In this document: piece by piece, positions 32,087-42,630 of the stretch
Numbering within the stretch: the first letter of the stretch is position 1
Layout of the letters: every line of letters begins with the position of its first letter
Assembly (NCBI GenBank): GCA_002786025.1
Contig: NHNW01000039.1
Location: 186,001 to 250,000, forward strand
Source of the DNA: Zasmidium citrigriseum
Lineage: Eukaryota; Ascomycota; Dothideomycetes; Mycosphaerellales; Mycosphaerellaceae
Reading direction: 5' to 3'
DNA: 64,000 nucleotides
Notes under the pieces: model-generated
Told to the model about the DNA's origin: nothing
Databases searched by the model: none
Seen by the model: only the letters and a program-made list of their open reading frames with translations
Made by a program: the position numbers and the translations under genes

Positions 32087-32787
32087 CTATTCTGACTTGA
32101 CACCGCCAAGCGCATTATTACCAATCTCCTTCGCCCTCCTGATCCGCTCCTCGCTTTTATATGTTGTGTCACCGTTTGGGCCCGCCTGGATTTTCTTCTC
32201 CGCTCTTCTCTGCATCCAATTCGTAAATGGCTGTCCGAAGACGGCACCGACCACACAGAAGAACGTCGCGACGAAGTGCCAGAGCATGACGATGGTGCTC
32301 CCGATTCCCCATGGTGCGACGAATGAGACGAACTGATCGGTTTGGTAGAGGTCTTCTTGGGAGGTGATGTAGTATTTCCGGTCAGAGGATTTACGGGTGA
32401 GGTGCAGGATTGTGGTGAGGGTTACGTTGGCGGAATAGAAGGGGATGAACCAGACGGCGAAGATTTGGGAGATGTTGAGGTAGAGGATTAGGTTTGTTTC
32501 GTCGAATGCTGGGAATTGTTAGTTGGAGGATGCAGGGGAGGTGAATGTGGGTGATACTGACCAACGGAATTGACGTTTAGCTGGATGGTTGGAGACAGGA
32601 TTTTGTACCAGCGGAAGATGGCGTGAATGAGCTGTCTACTCCCTTCGAAACTCCCGGTCCTGCAGAAGGGGTGCGTGAAGGAGGCATTGGGCGTGAAGTA
32701 TTCGTTGATGGCGTCTTCTTGGTCTTTGGGTGAGCCTTGAGTTAGGCGATGAACGACGGGCGTGATGTCTTGGATTGGATCGTCCAT
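32087..32787 (-). CDS. NTF2-like (SigF-type) protein with membrane segment
   Basis: Two exons (32562-32787, 32087-32508; intron 53 nt) give 215 aa from the ATG at 32787. The N-terminal part is an NTF2/SnoaL-like cone fold: PVVHRLTQGSPKDQEDAINEYF, then NASFTHPFCRTGSFEG, then SRQLIHAIFRWYKILSP, continuing after the intron as NLILYLNISQIFAVWFIPFYSANVTLTTILHL. Near residues 150-175 is a hydrophobic helix (IGSTIVMLWHFVATFFCVVGAVFG), then a short basic tail. This mix matches the fungal 'SigF-like NTF2-like' group, which has no known function. The last exon alone could pass for a separate small ORF, but the frame and splice signals join it to the NTF2 part. Confidence 0.8.
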
Positions 32788-33139
32788 TGTGAGTACTGTA
32801 TTCTTGACGATTGTTCTGTGATTTTTCGTTCAGAGCTCTGGGAAGATTGTGAACAAGGGAGCAGAGCTCCCGGCCTGTTGGCTTTCACATGCTCGCAACG
32901 TGCCCCAATGACGTCAGCGCGATCGACCGTTCCTGGAAATCGCAGATCCTGGTCGTGTCCACTGCCGGCAGAGCCGCGCATGCCACCTCAACGACCAATG
33001 CCCAACCCATCGTGAGCTCACCCGTTGAGTGACGTTCTTCAATTCCTTCTACGACCTGGTCTTCCTGCTCAAGACTTTTTTCCTAGCTCCAGCTCCCAAA
33101 AGCTGAGCTCTCGGCCAAGGAAAAGTGAAAGCTATCACC
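32788..33139. promoter_or_regulatory. Divergent upstream region, NTF2-like / flavin monooxygenase
   Basis: About 350 bp between two outward starts; no gene and no site I can name. Confidence 0.45.
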
Positions 33140-34850
33140 ATGGCGCGCAGCATCACCAACTATCTTCAGCATTTCTTGAACGACCCGTTCAAGTTCATCT
33201 TCCAGTTGATCCAGTCGATTCTGGATTGGATCCTCTCGCCAGCACCCCCGAAACCGAATGCTGAACTTGGTCGTCCGAAGATTGCCATTGTTGGAGCTGG
33301 TCTTACTGGCGTCTCATCCGCATCGCATTGCGTTGGCCATGGATTCGATGTTACCATTTTCGAAGCCGGGAGTAGGAAGAATCTTGGTGGAATATGGAGT
33401 CGTGTGAACAATACGTCCGGTACAGTTGACTGCGTTCCGTGCCTTCAGCGATACTGACTTCGACTTTGCAGGCCTCCAGATCCACTCCATCATGTACCGA
33501 TTCCATCCGAGCGTAAAGTGGTCAGAAGGCTATCCTGGTCGCAAAGAGATTGTGGGCGCGATTGAAGAGCTCTGGAAGAAATATGGATTGGACAAGAAGA
33601 CCAAGTTCGACACCCGCGTGGAGAAAGTCTACAAGGACAACCAAGGACGATGGATAATCAACGACCCCTCGAATGGTCGATTCGACGGCATCATTGCTGC
33701 TGTGGGTACTTGTGGTGACGCAAAGATGGCTCAGATCAAGGGACAAGAGAAATACAAGGGCAAAGTGTTCCACTCTTCCGAGCTGGACGGAACGGAGGCC
33801 AAAGGCAAGACCGTTCTGGTCGTTGGAGGTGGCGCTTCGGCCGTTGAGGCTCTCGAATATGCGGCGCATGCGGGTGCTAAGAAGACCTACATTCTTGCTC
33901 GCAGTGAGAAATGGATCATTCCTCGGAACCCCTTTATCGACATGCTGCTGGCCATGAACATCTTCGGAGCTGAGACGCCTCTTTCCTGGATCCCTGAGTC
34001 GCTTCTCCGACTGTTCTTCTACCGGGATCTTAGCGATATCGCACCGGCTCCTAGCAGCGGCAAGGGCATCTTCATGGATACTCCAATGGTCAACAACGAT
34101 GTGCTCGAACAGATTCGCAGCGGTAAAGCCAGCTGGTTGCGTGGTGACATCAAGAAGTTTGAAGAGAAGGGCATCTTGTTCAACCATCGGTCGCAAGGCG
34201 TTCCAAAAGGTGAGTGGCCATCTCAAATCAATCTCAAGATCTTGCTAATGTATATGCAGGCGGCCCCGGTCGCGAAGAACTGATCGAAGGAGACATGTGC
34301 ATCATGGCGACCGGATTCGAGCGACCAACACTGAACTTCCTGCCTCCAGAATGTTTCGAAGAGAAATACGAACCTCCAAACTGGTACCTACAGGTCTTCC
34401 CTCCCAAGCACATGGACATCTGCGCAAACAACTGCACCTATGTCAACGCCATTGGTACGGTCGGCAACTACCACATTGGAATCTATACCCGCTTCTTGCT
34501 CATGTTCCTCGTCGATCCTCTTGCTAGGCCCAACGAGAGACTGATGAAGACGTGGGTCGACTTCACACGCTGTAAGTACACCATGCCATCCTGTTCGATG
34601 AATGAAACAACGCTGACCTTCTTTTCTAGGGGTCAAGGCTCGCGCTCCTACAGGGGCCTTCGACTTCTTCACCTACGCCGAGCTGATGTACTGGTTTGTG
34701 TTTGTCATCGTCATCAACCCCTTCCGCTGGAAATGGGCACCATTCGTGCTTTGTGGCATCGGCGAATCCCTTCCGAAGAGGATCGTTCAAGAGGAGGACA
34801 AGCTGAGAGCTTCCTGGGGGCCACAAACAAATGGGGTCAAGAATGATTGA
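33140..34850 (+). CDS. FAD/NADPH-dependent monooxygenase (FMO-like)
   Basis: Four exons (introns 33420-33471, 34210-34259, 34572-34629) give 516 aa. The ATG at 33140 (MARSITNY) fits better than the earlier non-ATG opening. A short N-terminal hydrophobic helix (FKFIFQLIQSILDWIL) may anchor it to the ER. The FAD-binding GAGLTG is at 52-57, followed by GGIWSRVNNTSG, where the first splice falls. The NADPH loop is VVGGGASAVEAL near residue 230, and CIMATGF is the conserved ATG-F motif before the C-terminal part. A second hydrophobic segment (LMYWFVFVIVINPF) precedes the end. The set fits flavin-containing monooxygenases or Baeyer-Villiger-type enzymes; the substrate is open. No polyketide or peptide synthase lies in the window, so there is no cluster context. 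Confidence 0.87.
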
Positions 34851-35364
34851 AGATTTGAAGAATTGATGCGAGACGAGCGAAACCAATACAGAGTGCAGAT
34901 ACAGATGACAAGATACAGACTACGGCCATAGTCGTCAAAAGCAAGGCGAGGTTCCCGCGAAGTCGCTCTTTCCACCACAGCCACGAGCCTTCCCGCCGAG
35001 TGATAGAAGCACTTTCCACCCGACCATCATCTACACTCTCGGCGGCACTGACGTTCCAAACACCACCCGCTCGGGATCCCGATCTCCATCACCCTTCACC
35101 ATCCTCGCCTACCTAGCTTCCCTTTCTCACATCCATATCGTTGCATCAAGCAGAGGCTCACAGTGGCCTTTATCCACCAAGACGTATACCACCCGACGAC
35201 TGTCGCGCGCATCAAAGGACCGTCGTCCGAACGCGCGCCAGAATCGATTCTCACGCACTGAATCTCGTATCCGCAGAGACTACCATCGCCAATCCTATTA
35301 CAGCGGCCATACGCCACCACCTACTCCTTCCATCACGACCAGAGACGAATACTACGACGACGAC
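34851..35364. other. Intergenic, upstream of LURP-one-like gene
   Basis: Possible 5' leader at its end (C/A-rich); nothing else supported. Confidence 0.45.
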
Positions 35365-36340
35365 ATGTCTACTCCAGCACCACCGTCTACCGCTACGACC
35401 ACAGTCGATCAAATCGAAGAAGCACCGGTCGCTGTGCCTGATGATGATGCATCTACCATCGACATACCATCACTGGGCCGCACATTCACCACGCCAGACG
35501 GCGTACCTATCACGGTGATGGAGAAGCCAAGTCCTAAGAGTGAGCATAATCGCCATTGCAAATCGTAACTTGGAGTCACTTACATATAATTCTTCAGCAG
35601 TCGTTCGAAGGCAAAGCTCCATCCCCAAGGGCACGACCATCGACGGCGTCATCTCTCCGAAGCAACCACGTCCCTCGAAGAGCTTCCCAGAAGCACCCGC
35701 ACTACGTCCCGCCTCACCGATCAGAGCGCAGACTGCCCCAATCAACCCAGCTCCCGGACAAAAGATCTTTCCCGTCCTCACTGAGCGCATCTGCCTGTTC
35801 CCTGACCATGTGACAATCCGCGAAGTCACCGTCATCATGAATGACAAGACCATCACCGACAGAGCTGGCGACGTGCTTTTCAGAATCACCCACAAGGAGA
35901 GATTCACCGAGCCGGACGGCAAGTATGTGTTTGATGTGAGAAAGAGCTGTATCCCGTGGAAGCGAAGGTGGTACCTGCAGGTCTGGGGCGAACGAAAGAT
36001 CACGATGAAGAGGAAGCGGACTAAGAAGGGCAGTAAGTTGGAGATTTCACAGCGTAGAGTTTGACGGTTTTGCTGAGGATCATCAGGAAACATGCTGCAC
36101 TGTCAGCTCGCACGTCCCGATAGGAAAGGCGTCGTCGATATTGTCCTTCAAAACGGGATGATGCGCCTCGGGCACTCTCGACAAAACCTCTTGGTGGCGA
36201 TCGTCGAGGATGTGAGGAACGACGACAACACACTGAGCGGACGGAGGATGAGAGTGGCAATGGGGTTTGATCTGGCTATTGCGAGCGCCATGTGCTTCAT
36301 TTTGTATGGCGGGACTGCGAAGAAGCGAGGCCGCACGTAA
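35365..36340 (+). CDS. LURP-one-related / Tubby C-terminal-like protein
   Basis: Three exons (introns 35540-35597 and 36033-36086) give 287 aa from the ATG at 35365. The first 130 residues are disordered, rich in Pro, Ser and Thr (TPAPPSTATTTVDQIEEAP, ALRPASPIRAQTAP). The rest is a beta-barrel of the LURP-one/Tubby-C type: PVLTERICLFPDHVTIREV, VIMNDKTITDRAGDVLFRITH, DVRKSCIPWKRRWYLQVWGERK, and after the last intron VVDIVLQNGMMRL, NLLVAIVEDVRND and MRVAMGFDLAIASAMCFIL, the central hydrophobic helix typical of the fold. These domains are related to phospholipid scramblases and bind lipids in some cases; plant members act in defence, fungal ones are unstudied. Intron 1 ends in a CAGCAG tandem acceptor, so two proteins differing by one residue are possible. 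Confidence 0.8.
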
Positions 36341-36506
36341 AAGTCCGCCCTTGGATTTTGAAGATGAGAGGCACAAGCGGTGGACAGACGATGACCTAGT
36401 GGTAGATGGACGGCGACGATGACGGCTTCAAGCGATGTAGACGTCGATAAGAAGTATTGTGACTGAGAAACATGTTCCAAGAAACCAAGACGTTTGCATT
36501 TCCAAT

Positions 36507-37167
36507 CTATTTAAACTCATCATACCGTCCATCCCAAACCAAGCCCTGCCAATCGTAACCAAAAGTAACAAAGTCGACCCACTTGTCCATCACTTGGGAT
36601 CGACCATAGCGGAGTCCAAGAGACTCGAGTGTCTCCTCGGGTTCAGGTTCTTCCATCCACTGCCAGAATTCGTTCTCCTCCTCCCGGGTAATCTCCTGAG
36701 GAGCTTGAGGGGTCGTTGGTTGGCTTGGAACCTGTTGTGGTTCCGGGGATCCTTCCGACGAGGTATCCGAGGGAGCTGGGCTCGACTCCGGGGTGAAGAG
36801 GCGGCGAGCAGGGGCAGGTGAAGAAGCCACCTCTTGGGCGGCGGGGGCGGGGCCAGGGGAAGGAGAAGCGCGGAGGGCTGCTTTGGCGGCCCTTCTCTCG
36901 CGCGCTTTCTCGCGCTTTTGCTCCTCGGTCTGGGGAGGGTTCCTCGCCTTGGGACCTCTCCTCTCCGCCTCGGCCTGGCGGAAGGCCCGCATGCCGCGAT
37001 TCTTCTTCTCGCGGTTGGGCTTCACCCAGGCGTCCGAAGGGCATTTCCACCCCAGGGCCTTCATATCGGCCATCTGCTTGTCGAGGAGCGGATCTGTTAC
37101 ACGTGTGAAGTTAGCCTTGTGCTCGCCTTGTTGCCGGGACTCAGGTGAGGTGAAAGAACATACCCAT
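36507..37167 (-). CDS. Hypothetical charged/Pro-rich protein, weak model
   Basis: I read an ATG at 37167, an intron 37094-37163 (donor GTATGT, acceptor AACAG) and a long exon 36507-37093, giving 196 aa. The exon frame is long and starts MADMKALGWKCPSDAWVKP after the splice, then NREKKNRGMRAFRQAEAERRG and TEEQKREKARERRAAKAAL (a charged helix), a Pro/Ser-rich middle (SSPAPARRLFTPESSPAPSD) and an acidic/aromatic end (NEFWQWMEEPEPEE, FGYDWQGLVWDGRYDEF). No family is recognised. Other frames here are also open and GC-rich, which lowers confidence. Further coding upstream, in a stretch that reads TFQAIKQALETLKQDLYP, is possible, so the 5' end is unsure. It lies next to the decayed repeat region. 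Confidence 0.4.
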
Positions 37168-38406
37168 GTCGACAATCTGTTTCTATCTCCGTGGGATAGA
37201 GGTCTTGTTTGAGGGTCTCAAGGGCTTGTTTGATAGCTTGGAAGGTGCTGCTATTCTTGGGGATTGTGCCTTGAGAATGTGTGATGAAGAGAGGGACTTA
37301 CACCTGGGTTTCAGGCGGTCTATTATACCTACGTGAGGGCCTTTACTTGGGTCCGTTGGGGCGCAGTACACACGTATGTTCTGCTTATTGTGCCCAGTAG
37401 AGGAGGTGGGAATGGTTATGGGAGGGCTTTCACTGGCCGCCGCTCGAGAGGCAAGTGGCAGGGCCTATCTGAGTGAATGTCTTACCATCTTACCGTTCTC
37501 CGTCAGAGGGCTAGATCTTGCCGCGGCTCGAGCAGCCCATCAGAGGCAGAGACCGTAATCGTCTCGGGGAGAGCGAGGCCATGCTACTGGTCAGAAATTC
37601 CAGAAATTCGAGAATATGTCTGCCCAGGTGAGACATCCCCAGCGAGAAGAGCTGTCAATATGCATTGAGAAACTCCTCATTGGCAGAGAAACAGACGCTA
37701 CGGCATCGGCAAACAACCGGCACGGCAGCAGGTGAACCAGACATTCGATCGGCCCGACGAGGTATCCCCAGCGAAGACAGCTAGCAATGTGGATTGGGAG
37801 ATGCATCATTGGCAGGGAACAGGCGGTGTCCCGTCGAGATCAATTTCAGGTATTTTCGGTGGGATGGAAGTTCATCATTGGCAGGGACCTGCCGGCGTCC
37901 GCTTTGGGAATTTCCTGAATTTCTGGCCGCCGTCGAGGATGGTCTCTATGTGGAAATCGACGGCCCGAATGAGTTATCTCCAGCGAGGCCACTTCCCATG
38001 TGCTTTGAGGGCCTCCGTTGTTGGCAGGGACGATGCCATCTCTGAGGGAGATTCAAGTCCCATGTCGGATGCCAGCAAAACCTGTGGTACAGAAATTCCG
38101 GATTTGGATAGTGCTACCAATGGAACGAATTCCTCCAAGAAAACAGATCTTTTGTTTTCAACAACAACTGATGAAACTGGCAGAAGGAAAGGGAGAACTG
38201 ACAGCCAAGTGCGGCGCACGAGAAATTTTGATCGAGCAGAAAGGGAGAAGAGACACCTGGAAGGGCCCCACAAAAAAGCCCGAATTTCTGGAAGAGGAAG
38301 TCATGTGAAAAAATTCCGAAATACTCACACCGGGTATAGCCCATAAACTCCCAGAACGCCATTTTCAGCAAAGTGCCCTCTCACCCACACCAGTGGCCGC
38401 CTTTCC
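37168..38406. other. Gene-poor stretch with degenerate repeats
   Basis: The only structure is the repeat array (37590-38060). Outside it I find no supported gene, although the frame 37732-38346 (plus, 204 codons) overlaps part of the array. Confidence 0.5.
37590..38060 (+). repeat. Degenerate direct-repeat array, probable decayed coding repeats
   Basis: Three copies of a unit start at 37623, 37753 and 37964, marked by a CCC-x-GA-x-GA-x-ATC-CCAGCGA block followed about 54 bases later by TCATTGGCAG or a close variant (37677, 37807, about 38019). An extra copy of the TCATTGGCAGGGA box sits at 37874, 67 bp after the second. At protein level the copies read E-x-SPA-R/K then W-Q-G/R (GETSPARRAV, DEVSPAKTAS, NELSPARPLP; HWQGTGG, HWQGPAG, CWQGRCH), but in different frames and with a stop after the first (NMH-stop). 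Conserved protein repeats broken by frameshifts suggest a once-coding repeat gene. I do not recognise the protein. Confidence 0.65.
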
Positions 38407-39060
38407 TCACCCAAACACCCCCGCCCTCCTCATAACGCCCTCAAAATCATCCACCCCGACCCCACCAAGCGTGCCCCCCGTCGCCTCCCTCATCATATCC
38501 CTCAGCACATTCTCCGGCACCTCTTCCCTCAACTCCTTCGCCACCCTCCTCAAATCACCCAACGTAATATCCCTCTCCTCACCCTTTGTGAACAACCGAT
38601 AAGCCTTCATGACCTCCTCACTCATCGCCTCCGGATCATCTGCCTGCGCATGAATTTTCAGCGCTGCGATAGCGACGAAGTGCTCGTAGGGTACGATGCC
38701 GAAGTCGTCTGGGTCGACGGTCTCGATGAGTTCTTTGAGTTCGGCGGTGGAGCGGGGTGGGACGTTCAGGGCGACGAGACAGCGGCGGACGTCGCTTGTG
38801 GCTATGACGGATTCTTTGGAGTTCGAGGAGCTGGGGCGGGAGAAGAGGGCGAAGGCTTCTTGGATTTCGGATTCTTGGTCGGCGGTTATGTCGTTCTCTT
38901 TGGCGAGTTTGGAGCGGCGCTTTGCGGGCGGTTTGGGCGCTGCTGCGGGTTGCTTTCGTTTGGGTGGCTGTTACGAATGTGTTAGAAAAGGGCCCAGTGT
39001 GTGTGAATCGGCTGCCACACCATGACTTTTGAGTTCAGAAGTTCATTCTTTGCTTACCAT
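38407..39060 (-). CDS. Centrin/calmodulin-like EF-hand protein, degenerate calcium loops
   Basis: Two exons: 39058-39060 is only the ATG, then intron 38968-39057 (90 nt) and 38407-38967, giving 187 aa. The N-terminus is basic (PPKRKQPAAAPKPPAKRRSK), as in centrins. Helix-loop-helix units follow: EIQEAFALFSRPSSSNSKES with an expanded loop, VRRCLVALNVPPRSTAELKELIETVDPDDFGIVPYEHF, then MSEEVMKAYRLFTKGEERDITLGDLRRVAKEL and VLRDMMREATGGTLGGVGVDDFEGVMRRAGV. The arrangement is that of Cdc31/centrin, but the loops lack most of the D/N/E ligands (the first is replaced by serines), so calcium binding is probably lost or weak. Centrin-like proteins act at the spindle pole body, in mRNA export and DNA repair; here the role is open. 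The one-codon first exon is unusual but the splice sites are good. Confidence 0.75.
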
Positions 39061-39694
39061 ACTGTTTTCCTGGTCGTGGCAGTCGTGATGGCATAGAGGT
39101 GAGGTCAACTCGGGAAGCTAGACGTATCATTATCTCAGAGACTGCAGACACCCCTGTCATTGATGCGCAATTCAGGCTCTCATTGGTTGAGCTGAGATGT
39201 GTCAGCTGATGAGACCGAGAGCGCCAAGATTGTGAGCATGGGCCAGCGAACTCAACCACATTTCTTCACCTCGAGTCTTCTTCCTCTCTACACCAACATC
39301 AACATCAAACTCATACAGTATCACACCCTTGGACACCTGTGCTTGATCTCACATGAAGACCAGCACGCTACAGTCAAGTCTCATACCTTTCATTTCTTCT
39401 TCACGGCCATGAAAATTGCTAGAGCCCGTCATCGCCTTTCACCAGGATGTCGAGTGTGGACAGAATGGCTAGATGGAAATACATGGCCTTGTCAGAGACA
39501 TTGCCAGCGACCGTGCTTGTCACTTTCGGCTTCCCACCCTGCCGAGAGATGACTTGATGCGGACGCGACATACGAAAACACAATGCTAATGCTTTTTCTC
39601 GCTAATGCTACACGAATGCTATATGTACACTCCTCGGGGTATCATCTATCCAAGAACCGAATGCAAGAATGCCACCATCACCTTGTATAAATGC
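39061..39694. other. Interval between centrin-like start and Dot1 end
   Basis: No gene supported; the 3' UTR of Dot1 and promoter of the centrin-like gene must lie here. Confidence 0.45.
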
Positions 39695-41221
39695 CTACTC
39701 AAGGCCGTGAGACTTCAAAAATGCATTCATGGGTCGTCGATCCTTTGTCGCAATGTAGTAGTACCCGCTCCGATCAGTCCAGCTAACACTGTTAGAGAAG
39801 TACTCGAACCTCTTCTGCACCAGTTGGTGTGCGACTGAGTGGATATTCCTCATCGCAATCTTGTGGCCCTCTGGCACGAAGGGCTTCAAGCTGACCACCT
39901 GGCATCCCTCCTTCAGGTCGAGGAACTTGTTGAGAAGCTTATCGTTCAGCGCGGGCGTGAAGGCTTGGTTGTTGACCAGCACGACATCCGCCTTTCGTAG
40001 GACTTCGTCAATGCCGGGATGGTCGGTGAAGTCGCCGCGAAGGAGGTTGACTTTGCCGGCTTGGAGTCCCCAAAGACGTGTTCTCGCTGGGAACTCTCGT
40101 GCCTGGAGTTCTGCCAGGTCGCAAGGATTCTTCATCATCTCGATTCCCCAGCTCTCGCAGCCAACCTCCAGAGCTGCTTGAAGCACCACGTTTCCGACGC
40201 CCGAGCCAAGGTCGATGAAGACTTGTTCGTGGTTGAGTTTCGTCTTGTGGAATATCTCGCTGCACAGACGCGGCATGAGCTCACCATACACGTTGTCGGT
40301 TCCGTTCTTGTATGCGTGGAGGATCTCGACTTTGGGCGAGACTGTCCTTCCCATGGTCTGGTCCAGAATGCGGCGCACCCAGTCGAGGTGCACGCTCTTC
40401 TTCTGTCTCAGCTCCTTTTCAATCGTGCCATCCTTCAACAAGCCACTCAAGATTCCGTTGAACTTCTCGACAATCTCAATGAACTCTTCGACGCTCTGAC
40501 GCTGCCATGCCCTGTTAAAGAGCCGGTCCCACCCAGTCTCCTCATCGAGTCCCTTCTCAGTCAACTCTTCCGGGAAGTACCACATGCAAATGGTCTTGAT
40601 GGTCTCGATGATGTCTTCCATAGGCTTGTAGTCATCCTTAGTGAGATGCTTCGGGAACTTCAGCTCGAACCTCTCCCTGTGACTGGTACTAGGGTACTGC
40701 AGTTCCACGGTCTCGAAGGTGTCGTCCTCCCAAGGGTTGGTGAACTTCGAAGCGTATTCGCCGGACGTAGCATCTGCACCGTGTATGAAGTCAAAGATGG
40801 TATCGTCCTTGAACGCCGCCTCCAGGATCACAGTCCTTCTCGGCCCACTGTCCTCCACCGAACTGACGCTGCTCTTAATGCGCTTCCTCGAGGCATCCGA
40901 GTCGCTTCCGCCAATGTCGCTACTATCGTCCTCATCGTCGCTAAAGAGGGGGCGCTGAGGGGTCGTGCTCTTGCGTTTGACGCCCCTCGAGACAGAGACG
41001 GCTCGCTGGGCTGGGTTCGGGGGTTTCTTAGAGACCGTGGGCTTTGCGCTGGGACGACCGAGGGCTTTGCTAAAGCGGTTCGGATCTGGACGTGCAGCGG
41101 CGGGTCGGGCGGGCGCATTGCGGTTTGGTGCAGCGGCGGCGGACTGGTTGACGGGCACCTGTATTGTAGTCTTGCGAATGACAGGCCGGTTGGCACCTGG
41201 CTTAGGTTTGCTGAAGTTCAT
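39695..41221 (-). CDS. DOT1: Histone H3-K79 methyltransferase Dot1
   Basis: An intronless 508-aa frame from the ATG at 41221. The first 150 residues are basic and Pro/Ser/Ala-rich (VNQSAAAAPNRNAPARPAAA, RAVSVSRGVKRKSTTPQ), suited to nucleosome binding. The catalytic domain starts near residue 170. It shows VYGELMPRLCSEIFHKTKL, the SAM-binding motif FIDLGSGVGNVVLQAA, the post-I acidic E in SWGIEMM, the D-loop LLRGDFTDHPGIDEVLRKADVVLVNNQAF (NNQAF is the Dot1 hallmark) and CQVVSLKPF. The fold transfers methyl groups from SAM to Lys79 of histone H3 in nucleosomes, acting in silencing and checkpoint control in yeast. Length (yeast Dot1 is 582 aa) and motifs fit well. A 420-codon antisense frame over it is a shadow. 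Confidence 0.96.
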   Translation of the reverse strand: MNFSKPKPGANRPVIRKTTIQVPVNQSAAAAPNRNAPARPAAARPDPNRFSKALGRPSAKPTVSKKPPNPAQRAVSVSRGVKRKSTTPQRPLFSDDEDDSSDIGGSDSDASRKRIKSSVSSVEDSGPRRTVILEAAFKDDTIFDFIHGADATSGEYASKFTNPWEDDTFETVELQYPSTSHRERFELKFPKHLTKDDYKPMEDIIETIKTICMWYFPEELTEKGLDEETGWDRLFNRAWQRQSVEEFIEIVEKFNGILSGLLKDGTIEKELRQKKSVHLDWVRRILDQTMGRTVSPKVEILHAYKNGTDNVYGELMPRLCSEIFHKTKLNHEQVFIDLGSGVGNVVLQAALEVGCESWGIEMMKNPCDLAELQAREFPARTRLWGLQAGKVNLLRGDFTDHPGIDEVLRKADVVLVNNQAFTPALNDKLLNKFLDLKEGCQVVSLKPFVPEGHKIAMRNIHSVAHQLVQKRFEYFSNSVSWTDRSGYYYIATKDRRPMNAFLKSHGLE

Positions 41222-41901
41222 GATGCAGGGCTAGCGGGGTTGCTGCACGGGATCATGCTTCGGAGGATTGGGTGTGAGTAAGGAGAGTAAATATGCTCGG
41301 AGGATAGCGAGTGGTGGGGCGTTCGAGAACGAGCATGTGAAAGATGCGGGCAAAAGAAAAAGCGGCGACCAAGAGTGAATGCGAAGGAGTTGGCAGGCTC
41401 ACGTGTCTGTCGCGAATCCTTGAACAGCCGCCTCCACGCGCTAGATCCCGAATGCGGAAGTCGCTGCCAGAAAGCCACAAAAATAAAGACCAGAGACACG
41501 GTGGACTGACAGGACTTGCTTCTTTGTCGAGTCCATTCCACAAGACCACAGCTCTATCTGTGGGCATGTCAGGGGCCATTAAAGTGCTCATCAGACGTCG
41601 CGTGCTGCCAGGAATGTAGACTTCAACTCTACGAAAGACCTGACTTCCTTCTTCAGCGACCATTCCATCGAATCCACACTTTCCCCGAATATATAGGGAT
41701 GGTTGCTGTTCGCTGCAGTTGAACGGCGATGTATCAGGTATCACAGTGACGTCAAAATCCGTTGCGTCGCCGTCCTGAGCATCACAAGTAGGTAGGTACA
41801 TGTGATGATGGTATATAGAGGCAAGTTCGAAGAGCTCCCATTTTCCCATCAAATTTTCTCAAAGATCAACTTCATCCAAGACTTAAACAATACCAGCCGC
41901 A
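41222..41901. promoter_or_regulatory. Divergent upstream region, Dot1 / DUF1264
   Basis: About 680 bp. The minus frame at 41253-41852 has no support. No sites named. Confidence 0.45.
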
Positions 41902-42630
41902 ATGGATAATATCCCCGAATCCAACTCGGCCAAAGGCCAGCCAGAGTCCATCACCAACCGTGTGTTGGAAACAGGAGCATCCATGATCCAGAACTTCGAG
42001 CCTCCAAAGCGCCTTTGCGCTCATCTGTAAGGCACCCACGCCTCTAAAGGGTTACCTTTCGACCATCATACTAACGACTTCCCAAGCAACGCCTTCCACG
42101 TCTACGTCAACGAACCCAGCCGCATCTCCGAAGCAAACCACTACTGCGCCCACGTCAACGACGAAGTCCGCCAATGCATCCTCTACGACTCGCCTGGTCC
42201 CAACGCCAAGCTCATCGGCATAGAATACATGGTCACCCCGCGAATCTACGAGACCCTCGACGCAGAAGAACGCAAGCTCTGGCACTCGCACGTCTTCGAA
42301 GTCAAATCCGGAATGCTAATAATGCCCACTCCAACCGGCACCCCCCAAACTCTCTGGGAAACCGCCGAAAACAAAGAAATGGAACAAGTCGTCCATCTCT
42401 ACGGGAAAGTCTACAACCTCTGGCAGACCGATCGAGGAGATAAAGTACCTCTTGGCCAGCCACAGCTCATGACGAGTTTCACCGCCAAGGATCAGTTTGA
42501 TTTTGAGAAGGTGGTGGGCGAGAGGGATCGGAGGTTTGGCGTGGATAGTAAGCATAAGGCGGAAGTGAGGAAGTATATTGAGGAGCCGGAGGTGCATCCG
42601 GATGCTGATGCGTTGTGGAAGAAGCAGTGA
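41902..42630 (+). CDS. DUF1264 / oil-body-associated-type protein
   Basis: Two exons (intron 42027-42086 with a perfect TACTAAC branch site) give 222 aa from the ATG at 41902. After a short N-terminus come the DUF1264 blocks: [35 protein letters not shown]-type start (read across the splice), HYCAHVNDEVRQCILYDS, AKLIGIEYMVTPRIYETLDAEERKLWHSHVFEVKSGMLIMP, and the closing VVHLYGKVYNLWQTDRG, PLGQPQLMTSF. The many conserved His and aromatic residues suggest a metal or small-molecule site, not proven. Plant relatives sit on seed oil bodies; bacterial and fungal ones are unstudied. Branch point, acceptor and phase make the intron certain. Confidence 0.88.

Noticed and set aside
40019..41281. 420-codon plus-strand ORF over the Dot1 gene
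   Set aside because: Exactly antisense to a gene with clear Dot1 motifs; its own translation has no family features.
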